Positions 16,391 through 25,072 of a stretch of DNA of 45,923 nucleotides are shown piece after piece. The stretch is from Persephonella sp964519345. Its GTDB lineage: Bacteria > Aquificota > Aquificia > Aquificales > Hydrogenothermaceae. Within the stretch, counting starts at the first letter, position 1; each line of letters opens with the position of its first letter. Where the stretch lies: the NCBI GenBank assembly GCA_964519345.1, contig CAZFKX010000005.1, forward strand, positions 1 to 45,923, written 5' to 3'. A program made the position numbers and the translations under genes. The notes beneath the pieces are model-generated. The model made no database searches, was not told where the DNA came from, and saw only the letters and a list, made by a program, of their open reading frames with translations.

Positions 16391-16513
16391 TATTCCGCAA
16401 TTTTTATCCTTATTTTTATAAAAGGATAGACAAAATTACCGCCTGCTGGGTTGTGTCTATCCTTTAAAACGGCGGAATATAAGTAGCCCAGCCCTGAGCA
16501 GAAGGAGCTCAGG
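16391..16513 (+). ncRNA. napA leader: structured RNA with pseudoknot and competing helices (copy 2)
   Basis: AAAGGATAGACA (16421-16432) pairs with its exact complement at 16454-16465 around a 21-base loop holding ACCGCC (16438-16443). Five bases later a 24-base block (16471-16494) matches the RNA at 2673-2696 at 21 of 24 positions, and its GGCGG can pair with the loop CCGCC. Competing pairings are present: TATCCTT (16405-16411) can take AAGGATA from the main stem, and TATTCCGC (16391-16398) can take GCGGAATA from the pseudoknot. A 7-bp GC hairpin (16493-16499 with 16507-16513), with AAGGAG at its loop, ends just before the napA ribosome site. The layout suggests a switch or an omega-RNA-derived leader. 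Confidence 0.55.
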
Positions 16514-16526
16514 ACAGGAGCAGGAA

Positions 16527-19367
16527 ATGGAGGTCAAAGAAAGGGAAAAACGTGAAACGGGATTCGAGCTGTCCCGTAGAGATTTCCTTAAAACAGCAGC
16601 AGCGGTCTCAGCAGCTGCAGCGGTAGGAATGAAAGTTCCTGAAGAAGCAATGGCTGCAGCAAGAGAAGCAGAGGCTGGCTGGAGATGGGATAAAGCGGTC
16701 TGTAGATTCTGTGGAACAGGCTGTGGAATTATGATCGCCGTTAAAGATGGCCGTATTGTTGCTGTTAAAGGGGATCCAAAAGCGCCTGTCAACAGGGGGC
16801 TTAACTGTATCAAGGGTTACTTTACTGCAAAAATCATGTACGGTGCTGACAGACTGACAAAACCTCTTCTCAGAATGAATGAAAGAGGAGAGTTTGACAA
16901 AAATGGTAAGTTCAGACCTGTCAGTTGGCAGAGAGCCTTCGAAGAAATGGCAAAACAGTTCAAAAAGGCTTACAACGAGTTAGGTCCAGAGGGGGTAGCG
17001 GTTTTCAGTTCAGGACAGTACACAATTATGGAAGGTTATGCTTCTGTTAAACTCACAAAAGCCGGTTGGAGAACTAACAACATTGACCCTAACGCAAGAC
17101 ACTGTATGGCATCAGCTGTTGCCGCTTTCATCCAGACTTTCGGTATTGACGAACCATCAGGTTGTTACGATGATATCGAGCTTACAGATACGATCCTTGT
17201 CTGGGGATCAAACATGGCTGAGATGCATCCTATCCTGTGGGCAAGGGTAACTGACAGAAAGCTTTCAGATCCAGATAACGTAAGACTTGTAGTTCTTTCT
17301 ACATTCAGACACAGAACAATGGATCTTGCCGACATTGATATTGTTTTTAGACCAAATACTGATCTTGCAATCTGGAACTATATTGCAAGAGAGATCGTTT
17401 ACAATCATCCAGAGGCTATTGACTGGGATTTTGTAAACAAATACACAGTATTTACGACAGGTTATATAGACATCGGATACGGAATGAGAACTCCTGATCA
17501 TCCAAGCTTTAGCGATAAGGAAAGAGAAACTGTAAGAAAACAGGTGGCAAAACCTGTATCAAACCTTGAAGCTAAAGCTCTCAGCATTTATGGATACAAA
17601 GAAGGTGATATTATCCAGATGAAGCATGCAAAACAGGCTGGTAAGCACTGGATAATTACTTTTGAAGACTTTAAGAAAGGACTTGAGCCTTACACACTTG
17701 ATTACGTAGCGAGAATATCAAAAGGAGATCCTGATGAAGATTTAGAAACATTCAAGAGAAAACTGAAAGCTCTTGCAGATCTCTACATAGATAAAAACAG
17801 AAAGGCTCTTACATTCTGGACAATGGGAATGAACCAGCACACAAGGGGAACATGGGACAACGAGCTTGCTTATATGGTTCATCTGTTGCTTGGAAAACAG
17901 GCAAAACCTGGAAGCGGTGCATTCTCTATCACTGGACAGCCTTCTGCTTGTGGTACAGCAAGAGAAGTAGGAACGTTTGCACACAGACTACCGGCCGATA
18001 TGGTTGTATTCAATCCAAAACACAGAAAGATAGCTGAAAAGATATGGAGAGTTCCCGAAGGAACTGTAAATCCGAAGGTTGGATCACACATAGTTAAGAT
18101 AATGAGAGATCTTGAGGATGGTAAGATAAAATGGGCATGGGTAATGGTATGTAACCCATGGCAAGACACGGCAAATGCGAACCACTGGATCAAAGCCGCA
18201 AGGAAAATGGACAACTTTATAGTTGTTTCAGATGGTTATCCAGGTATATCTGCTAAGGTTGCCGATCTAATACTACCAGCTGCAATGATCTATGAAAAAT
18301 GGGGAGCTTACGGTAATGCGGAAAGAAGAACGCAGCACTGGAGACAGCAGGTTATAGCTCCAGGCGAGGCAATGCCTGATATATGGCATATTGTTGAGTT
18401 CTCTAAATACTTCAAACTCAAAGAAGTATGGAAAGAATGGAGGCTGTCAGACGGAACAGTTCTTCCAAATGTATTAGATAAAGCTAAAGAGATGGGTTAT
18501 GATCCAGAAATGACACTTTATGAAGTTCTGTTTGCAAATGATTACTTCAAATCATTTAAGTGGCCTGATCCTATAGCTAAGAACCCTAACACAGGGGAAA
18601 TGCATCCAAACACAGAGGCTGAAGGTGATTACAGAAATGTTCGCGGTATAGACGGGAAACCATGGAAAGGATACGGATTCTTTATCCAGAAAGCACTCTG
18701 GGAAGAATATAGAAAGTTCACTGTTGGTAAAGCTCACGACCTTGCTGATTTTGATACATATCACAGGGTAAGAGGTCTTAGATGGCCTGTCGTTGACGGA
18801 AAAGAAACTCTCTGGAGATTCAATGCCAAGTATGATCCTTACGTTAGAAAGCTTGCTCCAGGCGAAGATTTTGCATTCTACGGACCAGCGCTCAAAGCAC
18901 TGCCTAAGGGTGATCTGTTTGGTCCAAAAACAAAACAAAAGTTCAGTCTTAAGAACAAAGCCAAAATATTCTTCAGACCATATATGGATCCACCAGAACC
19001 TCCAGACAGCGAGTATCCATTCTGGCTTGCAACAGGTAGGGTTCTTGAACACTGGCACTCAGGTACTATGACAATGAGAGTTCCCGAACTCTACAGAGCT
19101 GTTCCTGAAGCTCTCTGTTATATGCATCCAGCAGACGCTAAAAAACTTGGCGTTAAAGATGGTGAGCTTGTATGGGTTGAGTCAAGACGTGGTAAAGTTA
19201 AAGCAAGAGTTAAAACAAGAGGTAGAAACAGACCTCCAAGAGGACTCGTGTTTGTTCCATGGTTTGATGAAAGGGTTTATATCAATAAAGTTTGCCTTGA
19301 TGCAACATGTCCTATATCAAAACAGACAGATTACAAAAAATGTGCCGTTAAGATATACAAAGCTTAA
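16527..19367 (+). CDS. napA: Periplasmic nitrate reductase catalytic subunit
   Basis: A 946-residue molybdenum bis-MGD enzyme reducing nitrate to nitrite in the periplasm. A twin-arginine signal (SRRDFLK at 16-22, then an Ala-rich core) directs folded export. The [4Fe-4S] cysteines are C59, C62, C66 and C94, and the molybdenum-ligand Cys is in the ARHCMAS segment near residue 193. The length is that of epsilonproteobacterial-type NapA, longer than in E. coli. ATG 16527 follows AGGAGCAGG. It heads napAGHBFLD, without napC, so electrons should arrive through NapGH. Confidence 0.96.
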   Translation: MEVKEREKRETGFELSRRDFLKTAAAVSAAAAVGMKVPEEAMAAAREAEAGWRWDKAVCRFCGTGCGIMIAVKDGRIVAVKGDPKAPVNRGLNCIKGYFTAKIMYGADRLTKPLLRMNERGEFDKNGKFRPVSWQRAFEEMAKQFKKAYNELGPEGVAVFSSGQYTIMEGYASVKLTKAGWRTNNIDPNARHCMASAVAAFIQTFGIDEPSGCYDDIELTDTILVWGSNMAEMHPILWARVTDRKLSDPDNVRLVVLSTFRHRTMDLADIDIVFRPNTDLAIWNYIAREIVYNHPEAIDWDFVNKYTVFTTGYIDIGYGMRTPDHPSFSDKERETVRKQVAKPVSNLEAKALSIYGYKEGDIIQMKHAKQAGKHWIITFEDFKKGLEPYTLDYVARISKGDPDEDLETFKRKLKALADLYIDKNRKALTFWTMGMNQHTRGTWDNELAYMVHLLLGKQAKPGSGAFSITGQPSACGTAREVGTFAHRLPADMVVFNPKHRKIAEKIWRVPEGTVNPKVGSHIVKIMRDLEDGKIKWAWVMVCNPWQDTANANHWIKAARKMDNFIVVSDGYPGISAKVADLILPAAMIYEKWGAYGNAERRTQHWRQQVIAPGEAMPDIWHIVEFSKYFKLKEVWKEWRLSDGTVLPNVLDKAKEMGYDPEMTLYEVLFANDYFKSFKWPDPIAKNPNTGEMHPNTEAEGDYRNVRGIDGKPWKGYGFFIQKALWEEYRKFTVGKAHDLADFDTYHRVRGLRWPVVDGKETLWRFNAKYDPYVRKLAPGEDFAFYGPALKALPKGDLFGPKTKQKFSLKNKAKIFFRPYMDPPEPPDSEYPFWLATGRVLEHWHSGTMTMRVPELYRAVPEALCYMHPADAKKLGVKDGELVWVESRRGKVKARVKTRGRNRPPRGLVFVPWFDERVYINKVCLDATCPISKQTDYKKCAVKIYKA

Positions 19368-19379
19368 GCAGGAAATATT

Positions 19380-20240
19380 ATGAGTGATAAGGTTAAAACT
19401 GACAGCAATGTAAATAAGGATAGAAGGAAGTTCTTTATAAAAACCCTCCAGGGGATAGGGCTGTCTATCCTCGGAGGGACTGTTTGGGGTGCTTATGTTA
19501 GCGAGGCAAAAACTGATCCTCTTGTTCTTAGGCCTCCAGGTGCTTTGAAAGAAGAAGATTTTTTAAAGAAGTGTATAAAATGCGGTTTATGTGTTGAGGC
19601 CTGTAAAAATAGAGACTCAAATCCTGATAGAACCAAAAGTACAGCTACACTAAAGCTGGCAGCTCCAGGTGATCATAAACCTATAGGCACCCCATACTTT
19701 ATTCCAAGAGAGATACCATGTTATATGTGCGAGGATATACCCTGTGTTCCTGTTTGTCCTTCAGGTGCTCTGGACGTTGATTCTGTTTCCAGTATAAAAG
19801 ACGGCGAGAAGGTTCTTGATATCAATAAAGCCCGTATGGGCGTTGCTGTTGTGGATGAGGAACACTGTATTGCATTCTGGGGAATTCAGTGTGATGCCTG
19901 TTACAGAGCCTGTCCATTAATTGACGAAGCTATAAAGCTTGAATACAGAAGAAACCCGAGAACAGGGAAACATGCCTTTCTTTTACCTGTTGTTTACAGC
20001 GATGTATGTACAGGTTGCGGACTATGTGAAAAAGCATGTGTTACTGAAAAGGCTGCGATCTATGTACTCCCGAGGGATATAGCGCTTGGAAGAGTAGGGA
20101 AGCACTATATAAAAGGATGGGAAAAAGAAGATGAAGAAAGATTGAAAGGAGCCAAGGGAATTGAAACTACTGTAACAGAAAAAAGTAAGCTTTCACCTGA
20201 AGAATATCTGAACATAGAGGATTTATTAGATGAAGAGTAA
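19380..20240 (+). CDS. napG: Ferredoxin-type quinol dehydrogenase component NapG
   Basis: A 286-residue periplasmic iron-sulfur protein with a twin-arginine signal (RRKFFIK at 15-21) and four cysteine clusters for [4Fe-4S] centres (KCIKCGLCVEAC near 61-72, CYMCEDIPCVPVCP near 116, CDACYRACP near 174, CTGCGLCEKAC near 209). With NapH it forms the quinol-oxidising module feeding NapB/NapA. It starts 12 bases after napA and overlaps napH by 11 bases. Confidence 0.93.
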   Translation: MSDKVKTDSNVNKDRRKFFIKTLQGIGLSILGGTVWGAYVSEAKTDPLVLRPPGALKEEDFLKKCIKCGLCVEACKNRDSNPDRTKSTATLKLAAPGDHKPIGTPYFIPREIPCYMCEDIPCVPVCPSGALDVDSVSSIKDGEKVLDINKARMGVAVVDEEHCIAFWGIQCDACYRACPLIDEAIKLEYRRNPRTGKHAFLLPVVYSDVCTGCGLCEKACVTEKAAIYVLPRDIALGRVGKHYIKGWEKEDEERLKGAKGIETTVTEKSKLSPEEYLNIEDLLDEE

Positions 20241-21090
20241 AGAAGATAAAAGAGAGGCAGGATTTTTGTATAAATATAGATACCTAATAGCAAGAAGGGT
20301 GGTACAGTTGAGTATTATTTCCCTTTACATAGCGGGAAATGTATATGGTTGGAAGATACTCCAGGGAAACCTGAGTGCTTCAAAGATTTTTGATATTATA
20401 CCTATGGCAGATCCGTATGCCACCCTTCAGATGTTTGCTGCAGGAATTATTGTTGGTACAGACGTGCTTATTGGAGCGGCTATTGTTGTTGCTTTTTATG
20501 GTCTCATAGGTGGAAGAGCTTTTTGCAGTTGGGTATGTCCTATTAATATGGTAACCGATCTTGCAAACTGGATAAGAGTGAAAACAGGACTTCACAAAGA
20601 AGAATGGCAGCTTAGAATCAGTAGAAAACTCAGATATTGGGTACTTGGAATAAGTCTCGTACTTTCTGCTTTAATAGCTGTACCCGCTTTTGAGTTTGTC
20701 AGCCCTGTATCTATGCTTCATAGAGGTTTGATATTCGGTATGGGCATGGGATGGGCTGCTGTTTTAGCTGTTTTTCTTTTTGATCTTTTTGTAACAAAAA
20801 ATGGATGGTGTGGACATATATGCCCCTTAGGAGGTTTTTATTCACTTATAACAAAGCCAAGTGCTGTTAGGGTAAAGCATGATGCAGACAAGTGTACGTT
20901 ATGTCTAAACTGTAAAAATGTATGTCCTGAAAAACAAGTTCTTCATATGATTGGAAAAGAGAGTGTTTTTGTTACATCTGGTGAGTGTATAAACTGTGCC
21001 AGATGTATAGAGGTATGTAATGATGATGCTCTAAATTTTGGTTTTAGATACAAACCACAAGGTAAAAAGGAGGAAGGAAAAAATGATTAA
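20230..21090 (+). CDS. napH: Membrane quinol dehydrogenase component NapH
   Basis: A 286-residue inner-membrane protein with four or five helices, two cytoplasmic Cys-x3-Cys-Pro motifs (CSWVCP near 98 and CGHICP near 195) and C-terminal ferredoxin-type clusters (CTLCLNCKNVCP and CINCARCIEVC). This is the standard NapH layout. It oxidises quinol and passes electrons to NapG. It overlaps napG and ends 8 bases inside napB. Confidence 0.92.
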   Translation: MKSKEDKREAGFLYKYRYLIARRVVQLSIISLYIAGNVYGWKILQGNLSASKIFDIIPMADPYATLQMFAAGIIVGTDVLIGAAIVVAFYGLIGGRAFCSWVCPINMVTDLANWIRVKTGLHKEEWQLRISRKLRYWVLGISLVLSALIAVPAFEFVSPVSMLHRGLIFGMGMGWAAVLAVFLFDLFVTKNGWCGHICPLGGFYSLITKPSAVRVKHDADKCTLCLNCKNVCPEKQVLHMIGKESVFVTSGECINCARCIEVCNDDALNFGFRYKPQGKKEEGKND

Positions 21091-21625
21091 GAAAAAATTA
21101 GGGATGCTAATGTTAGTTCCTGTTGCAGGAATTTCTATATTTGCATGTGCAACGGCAAGTGAGAAAGCGATATCATCGGAAGAGTTAAGTTATAGAAATG
21201 TTCCACTTACAGTTAATACAGCTCCTCCACCTGTTGAGTTTCCAAAAGAACCTCCAGGTGAAGCAAAAAGATTTACAAGAGCTTATGAAAATGCACCACC
21301 TATGATACCTCACAGTGTTGAAGGACTGCTTCCTATAACAAAAGATAACAATGCATGTCTTGGATGTCATATGCCTGATGTTGCGAAAGACACAGGAGCT
21401 ACACCTATATCGCCTACACACTTTATAGATTTCTTCAGACTTCCTGAAGGAAAGATTGTAAAACTACAGGATCTTGATCCTGCGAGATTTAACTGCTCCC
21501 AATGCCATGCTCCCCAAGCTAAAACTAAGCCGCTTGTAAAGAATATATTCAAACCAGATTATAGAGATCCTTCAACAAAAGAGAAGACAAAACTTTACAA
21601 AAACCTACTTGAGGGTGTGAAATAA
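21083..21625 (+). CDS. napB: Diheme cytochrome c subunit NapB
   Basis: A 180-residue periplasmic electron-transfer subunit of nitrate reductase with two CxxCH heme sites (CLGCH and CSQCH) and a lipobox-like signal (FACA). I start at ATG 21083, because GGAGGAAGG lies just before it; a longer in-frame start inside napH is less likely. NapB forms the heterodimer with NapA and takes electrons from NapGH. Confidence 0.9.
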   Translation: MIKKKLGMLMLVPVAGISIFACATASEKAISSEELSYRNVPLTVNTAPPPVEFPKEPPGEAKRFTRAYENAPPMIPHSVEGLLPITKDNNACLGCHMPDVAKDTGATPISPTHFIDFFRLPEGKIVKLQDLDPARFNCSQCHAPQAKTKPLVKNIFKPDYRDPSTKEKTKLYKNLLEGVK

Positions 21626-21630
21626 TAATT

Positions 21631-22194
21631 ATGGAAAAAAAGGTTGACAGGAGGGGTTTTTTAAGAACCCTTCCTTTTTTCCCAGCAGCTATTGTTGAAG
21701 AGATTGTAGAAGGGACAGATTCTGAAGAGGATTATAAAAAAGATTACAGGCCAGTATATGTAAAACCTCCTTATTTTGTTGAAGATGCGGACGTATCTGT
21801 ATGTTCTAATTGTGAAGGCTATTGTATAACATCATGTGAAGAAAAAGTTCTACATAGATCAGAAGAAGGTTTTCCCCATATTATTTTCAGTAATACTGGC
21901 TGTACTTTTTGTGAGAAATGTGCTGAAAACTGTCCTGAAGAAGTCCTTTCTATTGAAAAAGGGATAAAGAAGATACAGGTTAATATAAGTATAGATATAG
22001 AAAAATGTGTTGCGTGGAAAAAAACTATGTGTTTTTCCTGTAAAGAACCTTGCTTAGAAAATGCTATAAAATTTGAAGGATTATTTAATCCACAGATAAT
22101 ACCTGATTTATGTACAGGCTGTGGTTTTTGTATATCTGTCTGTCCAACATCTGCTGTGATTGTTGATCTTCCTTCGGGAGAGGGTGATGCTTAG
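21631..22194 (+). CDS. napF: Ferredoxin-type protein NapF
   Basis: A 187-residue iron-sulfur protein with three clusters of four cysteines (CSNCEGYCITSC, CTFCEKCAENCP, CTGCGFCISVCP), plus a further Cys group in between. It is slightly longer than E. coli NapF. It begins with DRRGFLRTLPFF, a twin-arginine-like segment that may instead be the conserved NapF N terminus. NapF is thought to help load NapA with its iron-sulfur cluster. It is 5 bases after napB and overlaps napL by 8 bases. Confidence 0.85.
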   Translation: MEKKVDRRGFLRTLPFFPAAIVEEIVEGTDSEEDYKKDYRPVYVKPPYFVEDADVSVCSNCEGYCITSCEEKVLHRSEEGFPHIIFSNTGCTFCEKCAENCPEEVLSIEKGIKKIQVNISIDIEKCVAWKKTMCFSCKEPCLENAIKFEGLFNPQIIPDLCTGCGFCISVCPTSAVIVDLPSGEGDA

Positions 22195-23143
22195 ATTTAT
22201 TATTCTTTTCTTCGTCTTTATTGGGATTGCACATGGGAAGGTTTTTAAAAAGACGGATATAATCGACCTTAAAAGTGCTATTACTGAGATAAGGTTAAAG
22301 GATGGTAAACTGTATGCGTCTGTAGAACTGGGAAAGATATTTGTACTTAATCTGGAAAACAAAAAAATTGAAAAAGTTATTAAGTTTCCCGATATTGAAA
22401 ACTATTTTGGTGAAAAGCTGCAGCCCAAAGTTTTCTCTATTGATATCTGCGATAATGGAAATATTACTGCGATAGTTGAAGGCTCAGATGGAACAAGAGA
22501 GCTTAAGTTTGTTACAGTAAATAATGGAGAAATTCATACAATAATTCCTGGAAAAAGCAGAATATCTATGACAAAAGTAAGATTTGTTGATAAAAATCAT
22601 GTTATAGCTGCCACTACGGGAGATGAAATTCTTCTAATATCCTTAAAAGATAAAAATATCCTTTATAGAAAATCGGTAGGTATGTCCACATTCTCTGATA
22701 TGGAAATAAATGAAGACAAAACAGTTGTTGCTGTTGGAGACGAATCTGGAGATGTTCATATTGCAGATGTAAAAACAGGAGATCTTATAAAAGATCTTAC
22801 TGGAATAAATGTTGATAGACTTTTTAATGTTGATTTCAGAAATGGGAAAGTTGCTTCAGGCGGAAGAGATAGAAGGGTTGCCGTTTATGACCTTAAAACT
22901 GGAAAAGGTAAAAGGTTTGATGGAGAGTTCCTTGTCTTTGGACTTGGTCTCAGCCCATCAGCAAGATATGTTGCATATCTATATAATGATAAAAATGATG
23001 TTGCGGTAGTGAATGTTGATACAGGAAGCAGGGTAGATATGCTGACAGGACATGACTATACTGTAAGCGTAATTCTTTTTTTAGATGAGGACAGTATTGT
23101 TGTTGGTTGTGATGATGGAAAAATATTTTTCTGGAGGAGGTAG
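22187..23143 (+). CDS. napL: Periplasmic beta-propeller protein NapL
   Basis: A 318-residue secreted protein: signal peptide LRFIILFFVFIGIAHG, then repeated WD40-like blades (for example VVAVGDESGDVHIADVKTG and KVASGGRDRRVAVYDLKTG). Its place between napF and napD is exactly that of napL in Campylobacter and Wolinella, where its role in nitrate reduction is not settled. The start at ATG 22187 follows GGGAGAGGG and overlaps the napF stop. The longer upstream frame adds residues before the signal peptide and is unlikely. Confidence 0.8.
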   Translation: MLRFIILFFVFIGIAHGKVFKKTDIIDLKSAITEIRLKDGKLYASVELGKIFVLNLENKKIEKVIKFPDIENYFGEKLQPKVFSIDICDNGNITAIVEGSDGTRELKFVTVNNGEIHTIIPGKSRISMTKVRFVDKNHVIAATTGDEILLISLKDKNILYRKSVGMSTFSDMEINEDKTVVAVGDESGDVHIADVKTGDLIKDLTGINVDRLFNVDFRNGKVASGGRDRRVAVYDLKTGKGKRFDGEFLVFGLGLSPSARYVAYLYNDKNDVAVVNVDTGSRVDMLTGHDYTVSVILFLDEDSIVVGCDDGKIFFWRR

Positions 23144-23145
23144 CT

Positions 23146-23505
23146 ATGAATATATCAAGTATAGTTGTAATGACACGTCCCGAACACATTCAGGATGTTT
23201 TAAAAAGCTTAGAGGAAAGTGGACTGTGCGATATACATTTTTACGACGAAAAAGGAAGGATTATTGTAACAATTGAAGGTGAGGATGTTTATGAAGAGAC
23301 GTTTAAGCTTAGAGCAATACAGGATATACCTCATGTAGTTTCTGCTGAGATGTCTTTTGCATACAGTGAGGAAGAGCTGCAAAAAGCTATAAATGAATTT
23401 GAAAAAGTCCAGAAGGAGCAGGAAGTACCTGAGATACTTGAAAGAGACGATGTAAAAGCGGAAGCTATAGTATATAAGGGACATATAAAAGCTTATATAG
23501 GCTAA
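23146..23505 (+). CDS. napD: NapA-specific chaperone NapD
   Basis: A small cytoplasmic chaperone (119 residues) that binds the NapA twin-arginine signal during cofactor loading. It opens with NISSIVVMTRPEHI and contains the ferredoxin-like fold with IEGEDVYEE and the IPHVVSAEMSFAY strand. It is about 30 residues longer than E. coli NapD, with a charged C-terminal tail (from about 88). It starts 2 bases after napL and closes the operon. Confidence 0.85.
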   Translation: MNISSIVVMTRPEHIQDVLKSLEESGLCDIHFYDEKGRIIVTIEGEDVYEETFKLRAIQDIPHVVSAEMSFAYSEEELQKAINEFEKVQKEQEVPEILERDDVKAEAIVYKGHIKAYIG

Positions 23506-23614
23506 AAGAGACTAAAAGATTAAAAGTTTATTTTGCCAGCAGGAAATGGAGGGGGCATTGATTCTTTGTGTAAAACTATATAATTTTCAAAAAAAACCAC
23601 AAGTTATTCTTAAA

Positions 23615-23628
23615 TTGATACAAATCAA
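23615..23628. promoter_or_regulatory. Perfect FNR/DNR box upstream of the porin gene
   Basis: TTGAT-ACAA-ATCAA matches the consensus exactly, 76 bases before the porin start. It lies in the 198-base gap after napD. The promoter itself is not clear. Confidence 0.7.
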
Positions 23629-23703
23629 TGACTATTTTTCATCAAAAGTGAATCTTAAAAAGAGATATTTTGTGATTTTTGAAAATTCAATGGAGGTAGG
23701 GTT

Positions 23704-24972
23704 ATGAGTAAGAGAAAGCTAAAACTTGCCCTTGCGTCGCTAATTATGATGGAAGGTTTTATATTGGGGCAGGGGGCTGTTTCAGACGTTTCAGCACAAA
23801 GTGCATTTATTGATGATGTAAAACCATATCTTGAGTTCAGACCAAGATATGAGTATGTAGATGTAAGTGGGAGCGCAAATGACGCTGCAAGTGCCTTAAC
23901 ATTAAGAACAAAAATTGGTGTAAAAATTGGTTCTGTTCTTGGGGTTTCTGGACTAAAAGCCCAGATTGAAGCTATTGATGTTGGTGCTTTTATTGATGAT
24001 TATTCTCCACAAAAAGCAGGTTATGAAACAGTAGCAGATCCAGCAAATACGAGAATTACCCAGGCATATATCTCTTATACTACTGGAAAAACTACGTTTA
24101 TAGCAGGTAGAAAGTATGTGATTATTGATGATCACAGATTTATAGGAACTGTAAACTGGAGACAGATGCCCCAATCTTTCGGTGTTTTGGCTGTTGCTGA
24201 CAACACCATACCAAACCTTAATGTACTTATTGCGGGAATTTATGAGAGAAAAGGAATTCTTGAGAAGTTCAATATGGACTGGAAATTAGATAAGATGCCT
24301 CTGATATTTGATATTAACTATACCGTTATGCCTCAGTTAAGATTGAAAGGTTTTGCATATCTTATAACGGACGTTCACAATACTTATGGGGTGAAAGCTT
24401 CAGGAAAAGTCGATCTTGGAGCTGCGAAAGTTTCGTATCTTGCAGAATATGCTCAGCAAAAAGATCCTTATACAACGGACAACGTAGCTACTAAACCAAA
24501 AATAGACACTGATTACTACAGATTAAAAGTGGGTGCATCTTCTGGTGGTTTCTTCGGCGGTCTGATGTACACATATTTCGGAGATGCAGGTGGAAAGGCA
24601 AAAGGTTTCTCTGTACCACTCGCAACCAACCATAAATGGGATGGATGGTCTGATGTTCTTTTAGCAGGAGCGGCTGGTGGTTTTGATGGAGGTTTAAATG
24701 AAATCTGTATATCTGCAGGATACAAAAATAAAACTATAGGAAAAATAATGATTGCCTATCTAACGTTTGATTCAGATAAAAGCGTTGGCGGTATAGGTAA
24801 AAGTGTCGGTACAGAGATAGATGCCCTTTATGCTAAAAAGTTAACAAAAAGGTTATCTTTCCTTGCAAAAGCTGCATTCTACAATGCTGACAACGGATAT
24901 TATACAGGGGGATCATTAAAAGGAACAAGCGATGTTACCAAATACTGGTTAATGCTTGATTACAAGTACTAA
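23704..24972 (+). CDS. Outer-membrane porin (OprD-like beta barrel)
   Basis: A 422-residue secreted protein with a signal peptide ending in VSAQS near residue 32. A long run of alternating, aromatic-capped beta strands follows, ending in YWLMLDYKY with the aromatic C terminus expected of a barrel. This fits an OprD/alginate-export-like porin. Its FNR-like box and its place between the nap and nir operons suggest that it passes nitrate, nitrite or another electron-acceptor anion, which is inference. A strong terminator follows it. Confidence 0.72.
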   Translation: MSKRKLKLALASLIMMEGFILGQGAVSDVSAQSAFIDDVKPYLEFRPRYEYVDVSGSANDAASALTLRTKIGVKIGSVLGVSGLKAQIEAIDVGAFIDDYSPQKAGYETVADPANTRITQAYISYTTGKTTFIAGRKYVIIDDHRFIGTVNWRQMPQSFGVLAVADNTIPNLNVLIAGIYERKGILEKFNMDWKLDKMPLIFDINYTVMPQLRLKGFAYLITDVHNTYGVKASGKVDLGAAKVSYLAEYAQQKDPYTTDNVATKPKIDTDYYRLKVGASSGGFFGGLMYTYFGDAGGKAKGFSVPLATNHKWDGWSDVLLAGAAGGFDGGLNEICISAGYKNKTIGKIMIAYLTFDSDKSVGGIGKSVGTEIDALYAKKLTKRLSFLAKAAFYNADNGYYTGGSLKGTSDVTKYWLMLDYKY

Positions 24973-24975
24973 CGT

Positions 24976-25012
24976 AAAAAAGGCGGGTATATCTCTCTTG
25001 CCCGCCTTTTTT
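24976..25012 (+). terminator. Intrinsic terminator after the porin
   Basis: A perfect 12-base stem (AAAAAAGGCGGG with its complement) and a 13-base loop, ending in T6 and starting 4 bases after the porin stop. It separates the porin from nirS. Confidence 0.85.
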
Positions 25013-25072
25013 ATCAAGTAAGTAAATTTTTACTTATACGTCTGATAAATCAATATCAATGGAGGGAACATC

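Noticed and set aside
16421..16494. Moco or fluoride riboswitch as identity of the napA leader
   Set aside because: I could not match the conserved sequence blocks of either class, and the same fold occurs beside pyrE.
16457..16813. 118-codon minus-strand frame over the napA leader and start
   Set aside because: Antisense shadow of the Ala-rich napA signal region; no ribosome site.
18552..19058. 168-codon minus-strand frame inside napA
   Set aside because: Shadow of napA coding sequence with implausible composition.
23538..23552. 15-base exact match (AGCAGGAAATGGAGG) to the napA start region at 16519
   Set aside because: One such match is expected by chance in a window of this size, and no flanking similarity is present.
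23546..23707. 53-codon frame before the porin, with AGGAA before its ATG
   Set aside because: It contains the FNR box and promoter region, its composition is not protein-like, and it ends inside the porin start.
25043..25060. FNR-like half sites before nirS
   Set aside because: The spacing does not fit TTGAT-N4-ATCAA in any register.
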